A stretch of 20,554 nucleotides of DNA from positions 1-20,554 of the forward strand of contig USML01000022.1 in NCBI GenBank assembly GCA_900555855.1, given 5' to 3'. Position 1 is the stretch's first letter. Every line of letters begins with the position of its first letter. Shown piece by piece: positions 6,722 through 13,800 of the stretch. The notes below the pieces were generated by a model. The model ran no database searches. It was not told the DNA's origin and saw nothing but the letters and a program-made list of their open reading frames with translations. This stretch comes from an uncultured Eubacteriales bacterium. GTDB taxonomy: Bacteria > Bacillota > Clostridia > Oscillospirales > Butyricicoccaceae. The position numbers and the translations under genes are program-made.

Positions 6722-8644
6722 TTACAGCACAAAGATGAACATGAACAGCACGATGCAGGCAGTGGCCGCAACGACCCACATGGCATAGTCGTTGACCACG
6801 CCGGAATGCAGGCCCTCAATGACCTTGAAATAGCCCTTCCAGTCTTTCCGGAAGCCCCAGAACAGGTCAGAGCCGCCCACCTGGGAGAAGGTGCTCTTTT
6901 CGCCGCCGAAGAAGGTGGCATATTTGCCGTCCACCACTTCCTGCGAGCTGGTCTCCAAAACGCGGCCGCGGCTGGATTTGCCGGTGACGATGACGATGCC
7001 GGCGGCAGCCAGTACGATCACAAACAGGATCAGCCACAAAACGGGGTTCCACAGGCTCAGCTTGGCAGGCTCCACCAGAATGTCGGAGACGCCGGCGGCA
7101 GCGGCATAGCCCTGACCCATCATCTTGTCGATGTAATTGGTCACGCCGAAGGCGGCCTTGACGGCGGGCGTCAGCAGATATTTATCGACCTGCTCATAGC
7201 AGACGCCGGTCAGCAGACACAGGACAGACATGATCCACATGGGAAGCCGCATGGCGAAGGGAACCTCCTTGGCCTTGCGGCAGGTCAGCGGGGTCTGGCC
7301 GAAGAAGACGGCCTGGGTCACCTTGATGAAGGAGGCCAGCGTCATGACAGACACCACCAGCGCCACCACCGTCACCAGCGCATAGCCGATGTGGCCGGTG
7401 GTAACGGCCTTTTCATAGGTGGCCTGATAGATCATCCACTTGGAGGCAAAGCCGTTGAAGGGGGGCAGGCCGGCGATGGAGAAGGCGCCCACCAGGAAGC
7501 AGATGGTGGTCTTGGGCATCCGCTTGCTCAGGCCGCCCAGCTCGTCCAGATTGGTGCTGCCGGTGGCATAGAAGACGGCGCCGGCGCACAGGAACAGCAG
7601 GCCCTTGAACAGGGTGTGGTTCATGGCGTGGAACAGGCCGCCCGTCAGGCCCAGCGCCGTGCCCAGGCCGGCGGCCGTGATCACATAGCCGATCTGGGAG
7701 ATGGAGTGGAAGGCCAGCAGACGCTTGAAATCATGCTGCGACAGCGCCATGGTAACGCCCACGAACATGGTCACCGCGCCGATGACGGTCAGCAGGGTCT
7801 GCACCGCGGTGGAATCCATGGAGCGGAAGATGATGTAAAGCAGCCGGATCATGCCGTAGACGCCGGCCTTGTTCACCATACCGGAGAACATCATGGAGAC
7901 GGAGGCGGGAGCCACGGTGTAGGAATCGGCGGCAGGGGTGTGGAAGGGCACAAGATAGGCCTTCACGCCGAAGCCGGCCACCAGCATGCCCAGCGCCAGC
8001 GTGGTGGTGGGCGTATGGGTGGTGGAAAGGATGGAGGAAAGCTGCGCCATGTTCAGCGTGTGGCACTGGGCATAGAGCAGGGTGATGCCAAACAGGGTGA
8101 AGGAGGAGCCCATGGAGCCGATGACCAGATATTTGAAGCTGGCTTCCAGAGCGCCCTTCTGCTGGCTGCGGAAGGCGGCCAGGGCCACGCAGGCGAAGGT
8201 CATGATCTCGATCATGACGAACATATTGAAGATATCGCCGGTGAGCACAAGACCCAGCACAGAGCCGGAGAGCATCAGATACAGGGTGTAATAGTGGCCC
8301 AGATGATGATCCCGCTCCATATACTTCAGCGAATAGATGCCGGAGAACAGGAAGGTGGAGACCACCAGCAGAGCGAAGAACAGGTTCAGCTGGTCGATCT
8401 CATAGCCGATGCCGATGGCATAGCCGTTGACCGGCTCCCAGTTGCCCATCCAGTAGGAGATCACCTTGCCGTCGATCATGACGGGCTTGATCAAAGCGAC
8501 GATCTCCGCAAAGGCGATGGCTGCGGCGCCAACGGCCAGGATGTTCCGGACGGTCTTGTTCTTGGAGCCGAAGATCTCCACAAGGAACGCGCCCAGGAAC
8601 AGGCCCATGACGGCCATCGCGGGGAAATGTTCATAACCAATCAT
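6722..8644 (-). CDS. mbhH: Proton/sodium antiporter subunit, MrpD/NuoN-like (MbhH)
   Basis: This is the large antiporter-like pump subunit (640 residues, about 14 membrane helices in residues 1-500). Typical motifs are MFVMIEIMTFACVALAAF, with the conserved Glu of helix 5, LAFHSISQIGYVITAAG, and FHAMNHTLFKGLLFLCAGAV, with conserved His and Lys of the proton path. MrpD and MbhH proteins usually end near 490-520 residues. Here about 120 residues follow, with a soluble linker (VLETSSQEVVDGKYATFFGG), the segment FWGFRKDWKGYFKVIEGLHSG and a final hydrophobic helix. This tail may replace the separate MbhI subunit, which I cannot find as its own gene. It overlaps the preceding gene by ATGA. Confidence 0.93.
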   Translation of the reverse strand: MIGYEHFPAMAVMGLFLGAFLVEIFGSKNKTVRNILAVGAAAIAFAEIVALIKPVMIDGKVISYWMGNWEPVNGYAIGIGYEIDQLNLFFALLVVSTFLFSGIYSLKYMERDHHLGHYYTLYLMLSGSVLGLVLTGDIFNMFVMIEIMTFACVALAAFRSQQKGALEASFKYLVIGSMGSSFTLFGITLLYAQCHTLNMAQLSSILSTTHTPTTTLALGMLVAGFGVKAYLVPFHTPAADSYTVAPASVSMMFSGMVNKAGVYGMIRLLYIIFRSMDSTAVQTLLTVIGAVTMFVGVTMALSQHDFKRLLAFHSISQIGYVITAAGLGTALGLTGGLFHAMNHTLFKGLLFLCAGAVFYATGSTNLDELGGLSKRMPKTTICFLVGAFSIAGLPPFNGFASKWMIYQATYEKAVTTGHIGYALVTVVALVVSVMTLASFIKVTQAVFFGQTPLTCRKAKEVPFAMRLPMWIMSVLCLLTGVCYEQVDKYLLTPAVKAAFGVTNYIDKMMGQGYAAAAGVSDILVEPAKLSLWNPVLWLILFVIVLAAAGIVIVTGKSSRGRVLETSSQEVVDGKYATFFGGEKSTFSQVGGSDLFWGFRKDWKGYFKVIEGLHSGVVNDYAMWVVAATACIVLFMFIFVL

Positions 8645-8988
8645 CCGCGGAGCCTCCTTATTTCATCAGCATTGGTGGTGTGATACTGCTGGTAGAGCTT
8701 GATGACCAGAGAGAGGGCCATGGCATCCACGCAGGCGCCGATGACGATGCTGGTCAGCGTCAGAGCCTGGGGGACCGGATCCACAAAATACATTCCGGCA
8801 GTCAGCTCAGAGCCGAAGATCGGCGCAGTGCCGCCCTCGTTGTAGCCGATGCTCACGATCAGCAGGTTGATGCCGTAGTCCACAATGCCCATGCCCAGGA
8901 CGATCTTGATCAGATTCTTCTTGAACAGGATCGCGTAGAGGCCCAGGGAGATGAGGATGGCGGCGGCGATGTAGTTGACGATCATCAT
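8641..8988 (-). CDS. mbhG: MrpC/NuoK-like subunit (MbhG)
   Basis: The 115-residue protein has three hydrophobic helices (about 5-22, 27-48 and 75-97) and the family motifs GMGIVDYGINLLIVSIGY and DPVPQALTLTSIVIGACVDA. These are typical of MnhC/MrpC and NuoK proteins, small partners of the MrpD antiporter subunit. The length matches the family. It overlaps both neighbours by four bases (ATGA), giving translational coupling. Confidence 0.93.
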   Translation of the reverse strand: MMIVNYIAAAILISLGLYAILFKKNLIKIVLGMGIVDYGINLLIVSIGYNEGGTAPIFGSELTAGMYFVDPVPQALTLTSIVIGACVDAMALSLVIKLYQQYHTTNADEIRRLRG

Positions 8989-9473
8989 TTGGCTTGCCCT
9001 CCTTCTTCTTCCGGTTCGTCGTCGCTGCCGGCGGCCAGCAGGCCCAGCATGAGCAGCAGCAGGAAGCCGACGCCGGTGAGGACCTTATAGCCCACGGCCC
9101 AGCTCATAAAGGTGATGGTACCGGCGGAGACCAGATCGCCCACATTGCCGATATCATAGAACACATTGGTGCAGAAATTGACGCCCATCACCAGACCGCA
9201 GGCGCCCAGCAGCACATAGAGCGTGGCGCCGATGGCCTCGTTGATGCGCAAAACCTCGCCGTTGATGGCGCCGGCGGTGGTCTGATAGCCATAGCCCAGA
9301 TAGAGCAGCAGCGCGGCAGAGGCCACGATGACGCCGCCCTGGAAGCCGCCGCCGGGGCTGACGGTGCCAAACAGGATCACATAAATGCCGAACACGATGG
9401 CGAAGGGGAGCAGAGCGTCTGCGCCGCACTTCAGGATGATGTTCTTTTCCTGGATTCCGCTTTTCAGTTTCAT
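8985..9473 (-). CDS. mbhF: MrpB-like membrane subunit (MbhF)
   Basis: The 162-residue product has four hydrophobic segments and the MnhB/MrpB motif FGTVSPGGGFQGGVIVASAA near residues 36-55. The end is acidic (DDEPEEEGGQAK) and presumably cytoplasmic. MrpB works with MrpA, C and D in Na+/H+ exchange, and in Mbh it belongs to the sodium-translocating part. The start and stop overlap the neighbouring genes by ATGA. Confidence 0.92.
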   Translation of the reverse strand: MKLKSGIQEKNIILKCGADALLPFAIVFGIYVILFGTVSPGGGFQGGVIVASAALLLYLGYGYQTTAGAINGEVLRINEAIGATLYVLLGACGLVMGVNFCTNVFYDIGNVGDLVSAGTITFMSWAVGYKVLTGVGFLLLLMLGLLAAGSDDEPEEEGGQAK

Positions 9474-9838
9474 TGATCCTTGTCCTCCTTTTTGCCGTGC
9501 TTGCCGGAGCTGAGGATCACATAAGAACCGGCGATGGCCGTCAGCAGGATGAAGGATTCACCCAGCGTATCATAGCCGCGGTAGTCAAACACGATGGGGG
9601 CCACATCGTTGGCCGCCATGGTCTGCTGCAGGTTGGTGTCGATGATGATGCCGGCGATGCCGTTGGGATCGGTATACTCCGGGTCGGAGGTATAGCCATT
9701 CGGATCCTTCTGCAGCTGGCTCACATCGGTCTTGCCGGTATAGGTGGGGCCGAGCTGGTAGGTATCCTGCAGGACGACCACGCAGGTCACCAGCATGACC
9801 ACCACCGCGAGGATGCCGATAAGCTGTTTTGCTTTCAT
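9470..9838 (-). CDS. mbhE: MbhE-like subunit (MrpA C-terminal-type)
   Basis: The 122-residue protein has an N-terminal membrane helix (residues 6-24), an outside loop of about 60 residues, and a second helix (about 91-110). The loop ends with NDVAPIVFDYRGYDTLGE, a motif shared with the C-terminal part of MrpA and with the separate MbhE subunit of Mbh hydrogenases. The loop is longer than usual and Asp/Pro-rich (DPNGYTSDPEYTDPNG). Its position between MbhD-like and MrpB-like genes is the same as in Pyrococcus mbh. Confidence 0.85.
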   Translation of the reverse strand: MKAKQLIGILAVVVMLVTCVVVLQDTYQLGPTYTGKTDVSQLQKDPNGYTSDPEYTDPNGIAGIIIDTNLQQTMAANDVAPIVFDYRGYDTLGESFILLTAIAGSYVILSSGKHGKKEDKDQ

Positions 9839-10098
9839 TTCTCTTCATCCTCCTTCGGCGTAGTCTTCTTGATGGCGATGATAAAGATGGCAGTCCCCAG
9901 CACCGCGCCGACGGCGGCCTCGGAGATGGCCACATCGGGAGCGTGGAGCAGGACGAACTCCAGCGACGCAAACGCGCCGGTCACGCCCAGGGCGATCACA
10001 GCGGACAGCGGCTTTTCAAAGGCCACGGCCAGCACGGCGGAGACCACCATGCCCACGATCACCAGCGTATTCAGGGAAAACAGAGCACTCAGCATCAT
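9835..10098 (-). CDS. mbhD: MbhD-like subunit (DUF4040, MrpA-type)
   Basis: The 87-residue protein has three hydrophobic helices. The stretch VLLHAPDVAISEAAVGAVLG is diagnostic of the MbhD/DUF4040 domain found near the end of MrpA. The full-length MrpA antiporter domain is absent, as in Mbh-type hydrogenases, where only this piece remains. A charged tail (KKTTPKEDEEK) follows the last helix. It overlaps both neighbours by ATGA. Confidence 0.9.
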   Translation of the reverse strand: MMLSALFSLNTLVIVGMVVSAVLAVAFEKPLSAVIALGVTGAFASLEFVLLHAPDVAISEAAVGAVLGTAIFIIAIKKTTPKEDEEK

Positions 10099-10430
10099 TC
10101 CATATCCTCCCCATACTTGTCGCAGACAGCCTTCTCATCCATCTTCACGCCGTGATGATACGCGCCCTTGGCGATGGCGTGGCCGGAGATGGGCGAGGTC
10201 AGCAGGTAAAACAGCCCCAGGATCAGGAGCTTGATAAACATCTCGTAATTCTGCAGGGTATTGATGGCGTAGCACGCGCCGCCGATGATGACGCCCAGCA
10301 CGCCCAGGGTGCTGATGTTGGTGCTGGACTGCATCCGGCAGTAGGCGTCCGGCATGCGCAGCATGCCCACCACGCCGGCCAGAGCGAAAAAGATGCTCAG
10401 GGCCATGAAGAAATCAATCACATATCTCAT
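10095..10430 (-). CDS. mbhC: MrpG-like subunit (MbhC)
   Basis: The product has 111 residues, with helices at about 5-23, 41-58 and 64-82. It carries the MnhG/MrpG motifs GVVGMLRMPDAYCRMQSSTNISTLG and LLTSPISGHAIAKGA. The frame is open further upstream, but I chose MRYVIDFF at 10430 because it overlaps the stop codon of the previous gene by ATGA and gives the family length. MrpG is a small structural subunit of the antiporter. Confidence 0.92.
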   Translation of the reverse strand: MRYVIDFFMALSIFFALAGVVGMLRMPDAYCRMQSSTNISTLGVLGVIIGGACYAINTLQNYEMFIKLLILGLFYLLTSPISGHAIAKGAYHHGVKMDEKAVCDKYGEDME

Positions 10431-10681
10431 AGTTTGCCCTCCAGATACCGGGCGATCATGGTGGAACCGATAAAGCCCAGCACCGCGGTGATCAGGGCGA
10501 TATCCAGGTAGATGCCCCGGCCGGAATACAGAGCGAAGCACACCAGCGCCATATCGGTAAGAATATCCATACTGTCTGCACACACCGCACGGTCTGCAAC
10601 GCTGGGGCCCTTGATGAGCCGGTAGGTCAAAAGCAGCGCCAGAGCGATGAAGCAGATGCCAAACCAAAGCAGTTCGTTCAT
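10427..10681 (-). CDS. mbhB: MrpF-like subunit (MbhB)
   Basis: The 84-residue product has three hydrophobic helices and the MnhF/MrpF signature YRLIKGPSVADRAVCADSMD. The start MNELLWFG at 10681 is preceded by AAGGAGG at 8 bases and overlaps the stop of the MrpE-like gene by ATGA. A possible GTG seven codons upstream lies at the ribosome binding site itself and is not used. Length and helices match the family. Confidence 0.93.
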   Translation of the reverse strand: MNELLWFGICFIALALLLTYRLIKGPSVADRAVCADSMDILTDMALVCFALYSGRGIYLDIALITAVLGFIGSTMIARYLEGKL

Positions 10682-11223
10682 TCCCAGATCCTCCTTACCC
10701 ACTTTTCCAGGGTGCCCTTGATGGCGTCGCCGGCTTCCTGATTGTCCTGGGTCGCCACATCGATCCAGTGGATGTAGTAATTCAGCTGTCCGTCTTCTTC
10801 AGCGGTGGCCATGGTGATGGTGCCGGGGGTCAGGGTGATGGAATTGGCCAGCATGGACTGGGCATATTCCTCCTTCAGATCCACGGGGACCTTTACGATG
10901 CCGGGGTTAATGGGCAGCTTGGGGCTCAGGGCCCGCTTGGCCACATCCCAGTTGGCCTTCAGCAGCTCCCAAAGGAACACGGGCAGCACATAGACCAGAA
11001 GCTTGACCAGACGAACGGGGTTCCAGAGATAAAACGGGGATTTGTGGATAAAAAACCGTGCCGCAAACAGCGCGGTGACCAGGCTGACGATCGCGCCTGC
11101 GATCAGGACCTGGGCGCTGGGATTCCCAGCAAACAGCTGTGCCAGCTGTCCCGTCACCACCAGCCAGAAAAGATAACAGATCACGCTGGTGGAGAGGACT
11201 GCCGGAATGGTTGCCTTTTTCAA
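10678..11223 (-). CDS. mbhA: MrpE-like subunit (MbhA)
   Basis: The 181-residue product has two or three N-terminal membrane helices and the MnhE/MrpE motifs YLWNPVRLVKLLVYVLPVFLWE and ANSITLTPGTITM, followed by a soluble domain (QLNYYIHWIDVATQD). The start is TTG at 11223, with GGGAGG about 8 bases upstream. This gene opens the block of eight pump genes, in the same order as Pyrococcus mbhA-H. It follows hypB by 24 bp, with no terminator between. Confidence 0.92.
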   Translation of the reverse strand: MKKATIPAVLSTSVICYLFWLVVTGQLAQLFAGNPSAQVLIAGAIVSLVTALFAARFFIHKSPFYLWNPVRLVKLLVYVLPVFLWELLKANWDVAKRALSPKLPINPGIVKVPVDLKEEYAQSMLANSITLTPGTITMATAEEDGQLNYYIHWIDVATQDNQEAGDAIKGTLEKWVRRIWE

Positions 11224-11247
11224 AGGAACGCCTCCCTTTCCAAAATA

Positions 11248-11910
11248 TTACGAATGAATTTTTTGGCTGATCTTTTCGCTCAGCCAGCTGATAAACGCGC
11301 CCTCGCCCTCACGGGTCCGGGTGGAAACGCGGAAGACCTGCACATGGGCGTTCAGATCCCGGGCGTTTTGCTCCACCCGCCGGTCGTCAAAATCGAAATA
11401 CGGCTTCATGTCGTATTTGTTCATGACCAGGGCGTCGGTGGTGGCAAACATCAGAGGATATTTTTCCACCTTGTCGTCGCCCTCGGGGACGCTGAGGATG
11501 GCCACGCGGAAGTCCTCGCCGATGTTGAACTCCGCGGGGCACACCAGATTTCCGATGTTCTCCACCAGCAGCACATCCAGGCTGTCAAGGTCGAACATGG
11601 AAAGCATATGCTGGATAGACATGGCCTCGATATGGCAGGCGCCGTCGGTCTGGAGCTGCACCACCGGGATGCCCATGGCGTAGATCTTGTCGGCGTCGAT
11701 CTGTCCGGCGATATCGCCTTCGATCACGCCGATGCGGTAATTTTCCCGCAGGGACTCGATGATCCGGGTGATCAGGCTGGTCTTTCCCGCGCCGGGAGAG
11801 CCCATCACATTGATCATGCAGACCTTTTTTTCCGCCAGCAGCTCCTGGACCTGACGGCTCACATCCTCGTTCCAGGCCAGGATCTGCTTTACGACTTTGA
11901 TCTCCATCAT
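11248..11910 (-). CDS. hypB: Hydrogenase nickel incorporation GTPase HypB
   Basis: HypB hydrolyses GTP while nickel is delivered from HypA to the hydrogenase large subunit in the cytoplasm. From the ATG at 11910 it has 220 residues. Visible motifs are the P-loop GSPGAGKTS (37-45), the metal-binding GACHIEA between switch regions, and the guanine-specificity motif NKYD. The N-terminus (MMEIKVVKQILAWNED) lacks the His-rich nickel-storage stretch of some HypB proteins. A frame open further upstream overlaps hypA and is not used: GGAGG lies just before ATGATG, and the first ATG overlaps the hypA stop codon. Confidence 0.95.
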   Translation of the reverse strand: MMEIKVVKQILAWNEDVSRQVQELLAEKKVCMINVMGSPGAGKTSLITRIIESLRENYRIGVIEGDIAGQIDADKIYAMGIPVVQLQTDGACHIEAMSIQHMLSMFDLDSLDVLLVENIGNLVCPAEFNIGEDFRVAILSVPEGDDKVEKYPLMFATTDALVMNKYDMKPYFDFDDRRVEQNARDLNAHVQVFRVSTRTREGEGAFISWLSEKISQKIHS

Positions 11911-12248
11911 TCCGCCTCCAAACTGTCTACATAGTATTCTCTGCCGGAAAGGAGCTTCAGCTCCCCGCTGCCGCATTGGGGACAGCGGATCTTTTTCCGG
12001 TCGATCCCGCCCTCGTAGCCGCAGTCTCTGCAGCGGACGGTGACGGGGATCGTTTCCACCCGGAGCCTTGCGCCCTCGGCGATGCTTCCCTGGCTCACAA
12101 TATCAAAATAATACTGGATGCACTCGGGGATGACGCCGGAGAGCTCGCCGATCTTCAGGCGGATCTCCAGGATCTTCTTTGCGCCCTGCGCCTGTGCCGC
12201 AGGGACCGCCGCTTCCATGATCCCTTCGGTAATGGCCATTTCATGCAT
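11907..12248 (-). CDS. hypA: Hydrogenase nickel chaperone HypA
   Basis: HypA brings Ni2+ to the hydrogenase precursor. The 113-residue length is typical. Residues MHEMAI at the start include His2, the nickel ligand, and the zinc site is formed by Cys 73/76 (CRDC) and Cys 89/92 (CPQC). GELSGV and CIQYYFDIV are family motifs. It lies 6 bp after the large subunit gene and overlaps hypB, so the two nickel-insertion proteins are made together with their client. Confidence 0.96.
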   Translation of the reverse strand: MHEMAITEGIMEAAVPAAQAQGAKKILEIRLKIGELSGVIPECIQYYFDIVSQGSIAEGARLRVETIPVTVRCRDCGYEGGIDRKKIRCPQCGSGELKLLSGREYYVDSLEAE

Positions 12249-12254
12249 CGCGGT

Positions 12255-13337
12255 TTACCGGTCCATGCAGGAGAAGCAGGGGTCGATGCTGGCGATGATC
12301 AGGCCCGCATCCGCCACGGAATTGCCCTTGAGCATGGTGGGGACGGTGGGGGCGTTGCGGAAGGTGGGCACATGGATGGACAGGCGCTTATTGGTCTCGC
12401 CGCCATCGGTGACGACCTTATAGGTCAGCTGGCCGCGGGGCGCCTCATGGCGGATCATATATTCGCCGGCGGGGATCTTGGGGATCTTGTTGCCCAGGTT
12501 CACGGGGCCCTTCGGCAGCTTGTCCAGCGCCTGACGGAGGATGGAGATGCTGGAGAAGTTCTCCAGAACGCGGATGACCACCCGGGAGAACACATCGCAG
12601 CTGGGCCAGACGGCCACATCGAAGTCAAAATCCTCATAGCTGCTGTAGGGCGCGTCCTTGCGCACATCCATGGGGATGTTGGAGGCTCTGGCATGGGGGC
12701 CGACGGCGCCGATGCGCAGCGCGTCCTCCGTGGTAAGGATGCCAACGCCCTGGGTGCGCAGGGCCACGGTCTTATCGTTCAGCAAAATGTCCTTCAGGCG
12801 CAGCATGGACTGCTCGATCTTGTCCAGCATATCCCGCAGGTCCTGGATCTGGGTGTCGGTGATGTCCCGGCGGGAGCCGCCAAAGGTGACGATGCCGTAG
12901 TTGACCCGGTTGCCCGTCAGCTCCTCCAGCATGTCCATGATGGCCTCCCGGTCGTCCCAGGTGTGCATGAACAGGCTGTCGTGGCCCACCAGATGCAGGG
13001 CGATGCCCAGCCACAGATAGTGGGAATGCAGACGCTCCAGCTCCTCCACGATCACGCGCATATACTGACCGCGCTTGGGGACCTGGACGCCGGCGATCTG
13101 CTCCAGACACAGGGCATAGGCCAGGGCGTGGGAATGGGAACAGATGCCGCAGACGCGCTCCACCAGCGTGATGGTCTGGATGAAGTTTTTCTGCATGGCC
13201 AGCTTCTCGATGCCGCGGTGGTTATAGCCGATGAATACCTCGGCGGACTTGATCTCCTCGCCCTCGGTATAGAGCCTTGCGTGGACCGGCTCCTCCAGCG
13301 CGGGATGATAGGGCCCGATGGGGACGATATAGCTCAT
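12255..13337 (-). CDS. mbhL: Group 4 [NiFe] hydrogenase large subunit (MbhL/EchE, NuoD-like)
   Basis: This 360-residue catalytic subunit holds the Ni-Fe site that reduces protons to H2. Both cysteine pairs are intact: Cys 63/66 in ERVCGICSHSH and Cys 354/357 in DPCFSCMDR. Complex I NuoD proteins lack these, so this is a true hydrogenase and not an NADH dehydrogenase or Mbs-type subunit. Other motifs are GPYHPALEEPVHA at the start and EELERLHSHYLWLG. The protein stops right after DPCFSCMDR, with Arg where other hydrogenases have the last His before the cleaved tail. No C-terminal extension exists, so protease maturation should be unnecessary. ATGA overlap with the preceding NuoC-like gene. Confidence 0.96.
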   Translation of the reverse strand: MSYIVPIGPYHPALEEPVHARLYTEGEEIKSAEVFIGYNHRGIEKLAMQKNFIQTITLVERVCGICSHSHALAYALCLEQIAGVQVPKRGQYMRVIVEELERLHSHYLWLGIALHLVGHDSLFMHTWDDREAIMDMLEELTGNRVNYGIVTFGGSRRDITDTQIQDLRDMLDKIEQSMLRLKDILLNDKTVALRTQGVGILTTEDALRIGAVGPHARASNIPMDVRKDAPYSSYEDFDFDVAVWPSCDVFSRVVIRVLENFSSISILRQALDKLPKGPVNLGNKIPKIPAGEYMIRHEAPRGQLTYKVVTDGGETNKRLSIHVPTFRNAPTVPTMLKGNSVADAGLIIASIDPCFSCMDR

Positions 13338-13729
13338 TTCGCTTCCTCCTTGCCTTGCATATTGTCGATCAGTTCCTTCATGGGAGTCACCAGGATGTGG
13401 CCCTGATCGGTGAGCATGGTATCGGGCATGAAGAGCCGCTTGGAGGTATCGACGCCCTCAAAGGTGATCTCCATCAGCTCCATCAGCTCCCGCTCCGGCC
13501 ATTCCGCGCCCAGATCGTAGATCCCGGAGATGGAGGGAAGCACGCTCTCTCCGTCCACCGTGTAGGACTCGATGCCGCTGCCCACCGTATACTCATAGGA
13601 GACATTGGGCTTGCCCTGGTCATTGATAAAGCCGTGGATCATGGCCAGAGGGACGCCTGCCGCCCGCATCTCCTGTGCGATGGGAACGATCTGGTCCTTG
13701 GTGATGCTGATTTTCTTGTATTCCTGCAT
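13334..13729 (-). CDS. mbhK: Hydrogenase NuoC-like subunit (MbhK/EchD)
   Basis: This 131-residue protein is a soluble partner of the large subunit, of the NuoC 30-kDa type. The C-terminal half has recognisable family features (ISGIYDLGAEWPERELMELM and the processed-looking TSKRLFMPD, like the NuoC PLRKDF loop). I chose ATG at 13729 because GAGGTGG precedes it; an in-frame ATG five codons upstream has no such site. It overlaps the large subunit gene by ATGA, as these two subunits usually do. It begins 71 bp after hypE, the widest gap inside the locus. Confidence 0.85.
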   Translation of the reverse strand: MQEYKKISITKDQIVPIAQEMRAAGVPLAMIHGFINDQGKPNVSYEYTVGSGIESYTVDGESVLPSISGIYDLGAEWPERELMELMEITFEGVDTSKRLFMPDTMLTDQGHILVTPMKELIDNMQGKEEAK

Positions 13730-13800
13730 TGTTCCACCTCTCATCGTGTATTTTTTTGTTTTTACTTATCTATATCATATGCTTTCGCATGGGATAACTT

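Noticed and set aside
6806..8683. Plus-strand open frame of 625 codons opposite the MrpD-like gene
   Set aside because: A His/Gly/Gln-rich shadow with no recognisable domain; similar shadows occur opposite the other membrane genes (for example 5571-6788 and 10768-11934).
10095..10667. A 190-residue version of the MrpG-like protein
   Set aside because: The first 79 codons lie in the MrpF-like gene in another frame; the ATGA-coupled start at 10430 gives the right family length.
4537..13744. Interpretation as respiratory complex I (NADH dehydrogenase)
   Set aside because: The NuoD-like subunit keeps all four nickel-binding cysteines, NADH-binding subunits NuoE/F/G are absent, and hypA-F are present, so it is a hydrogenase.
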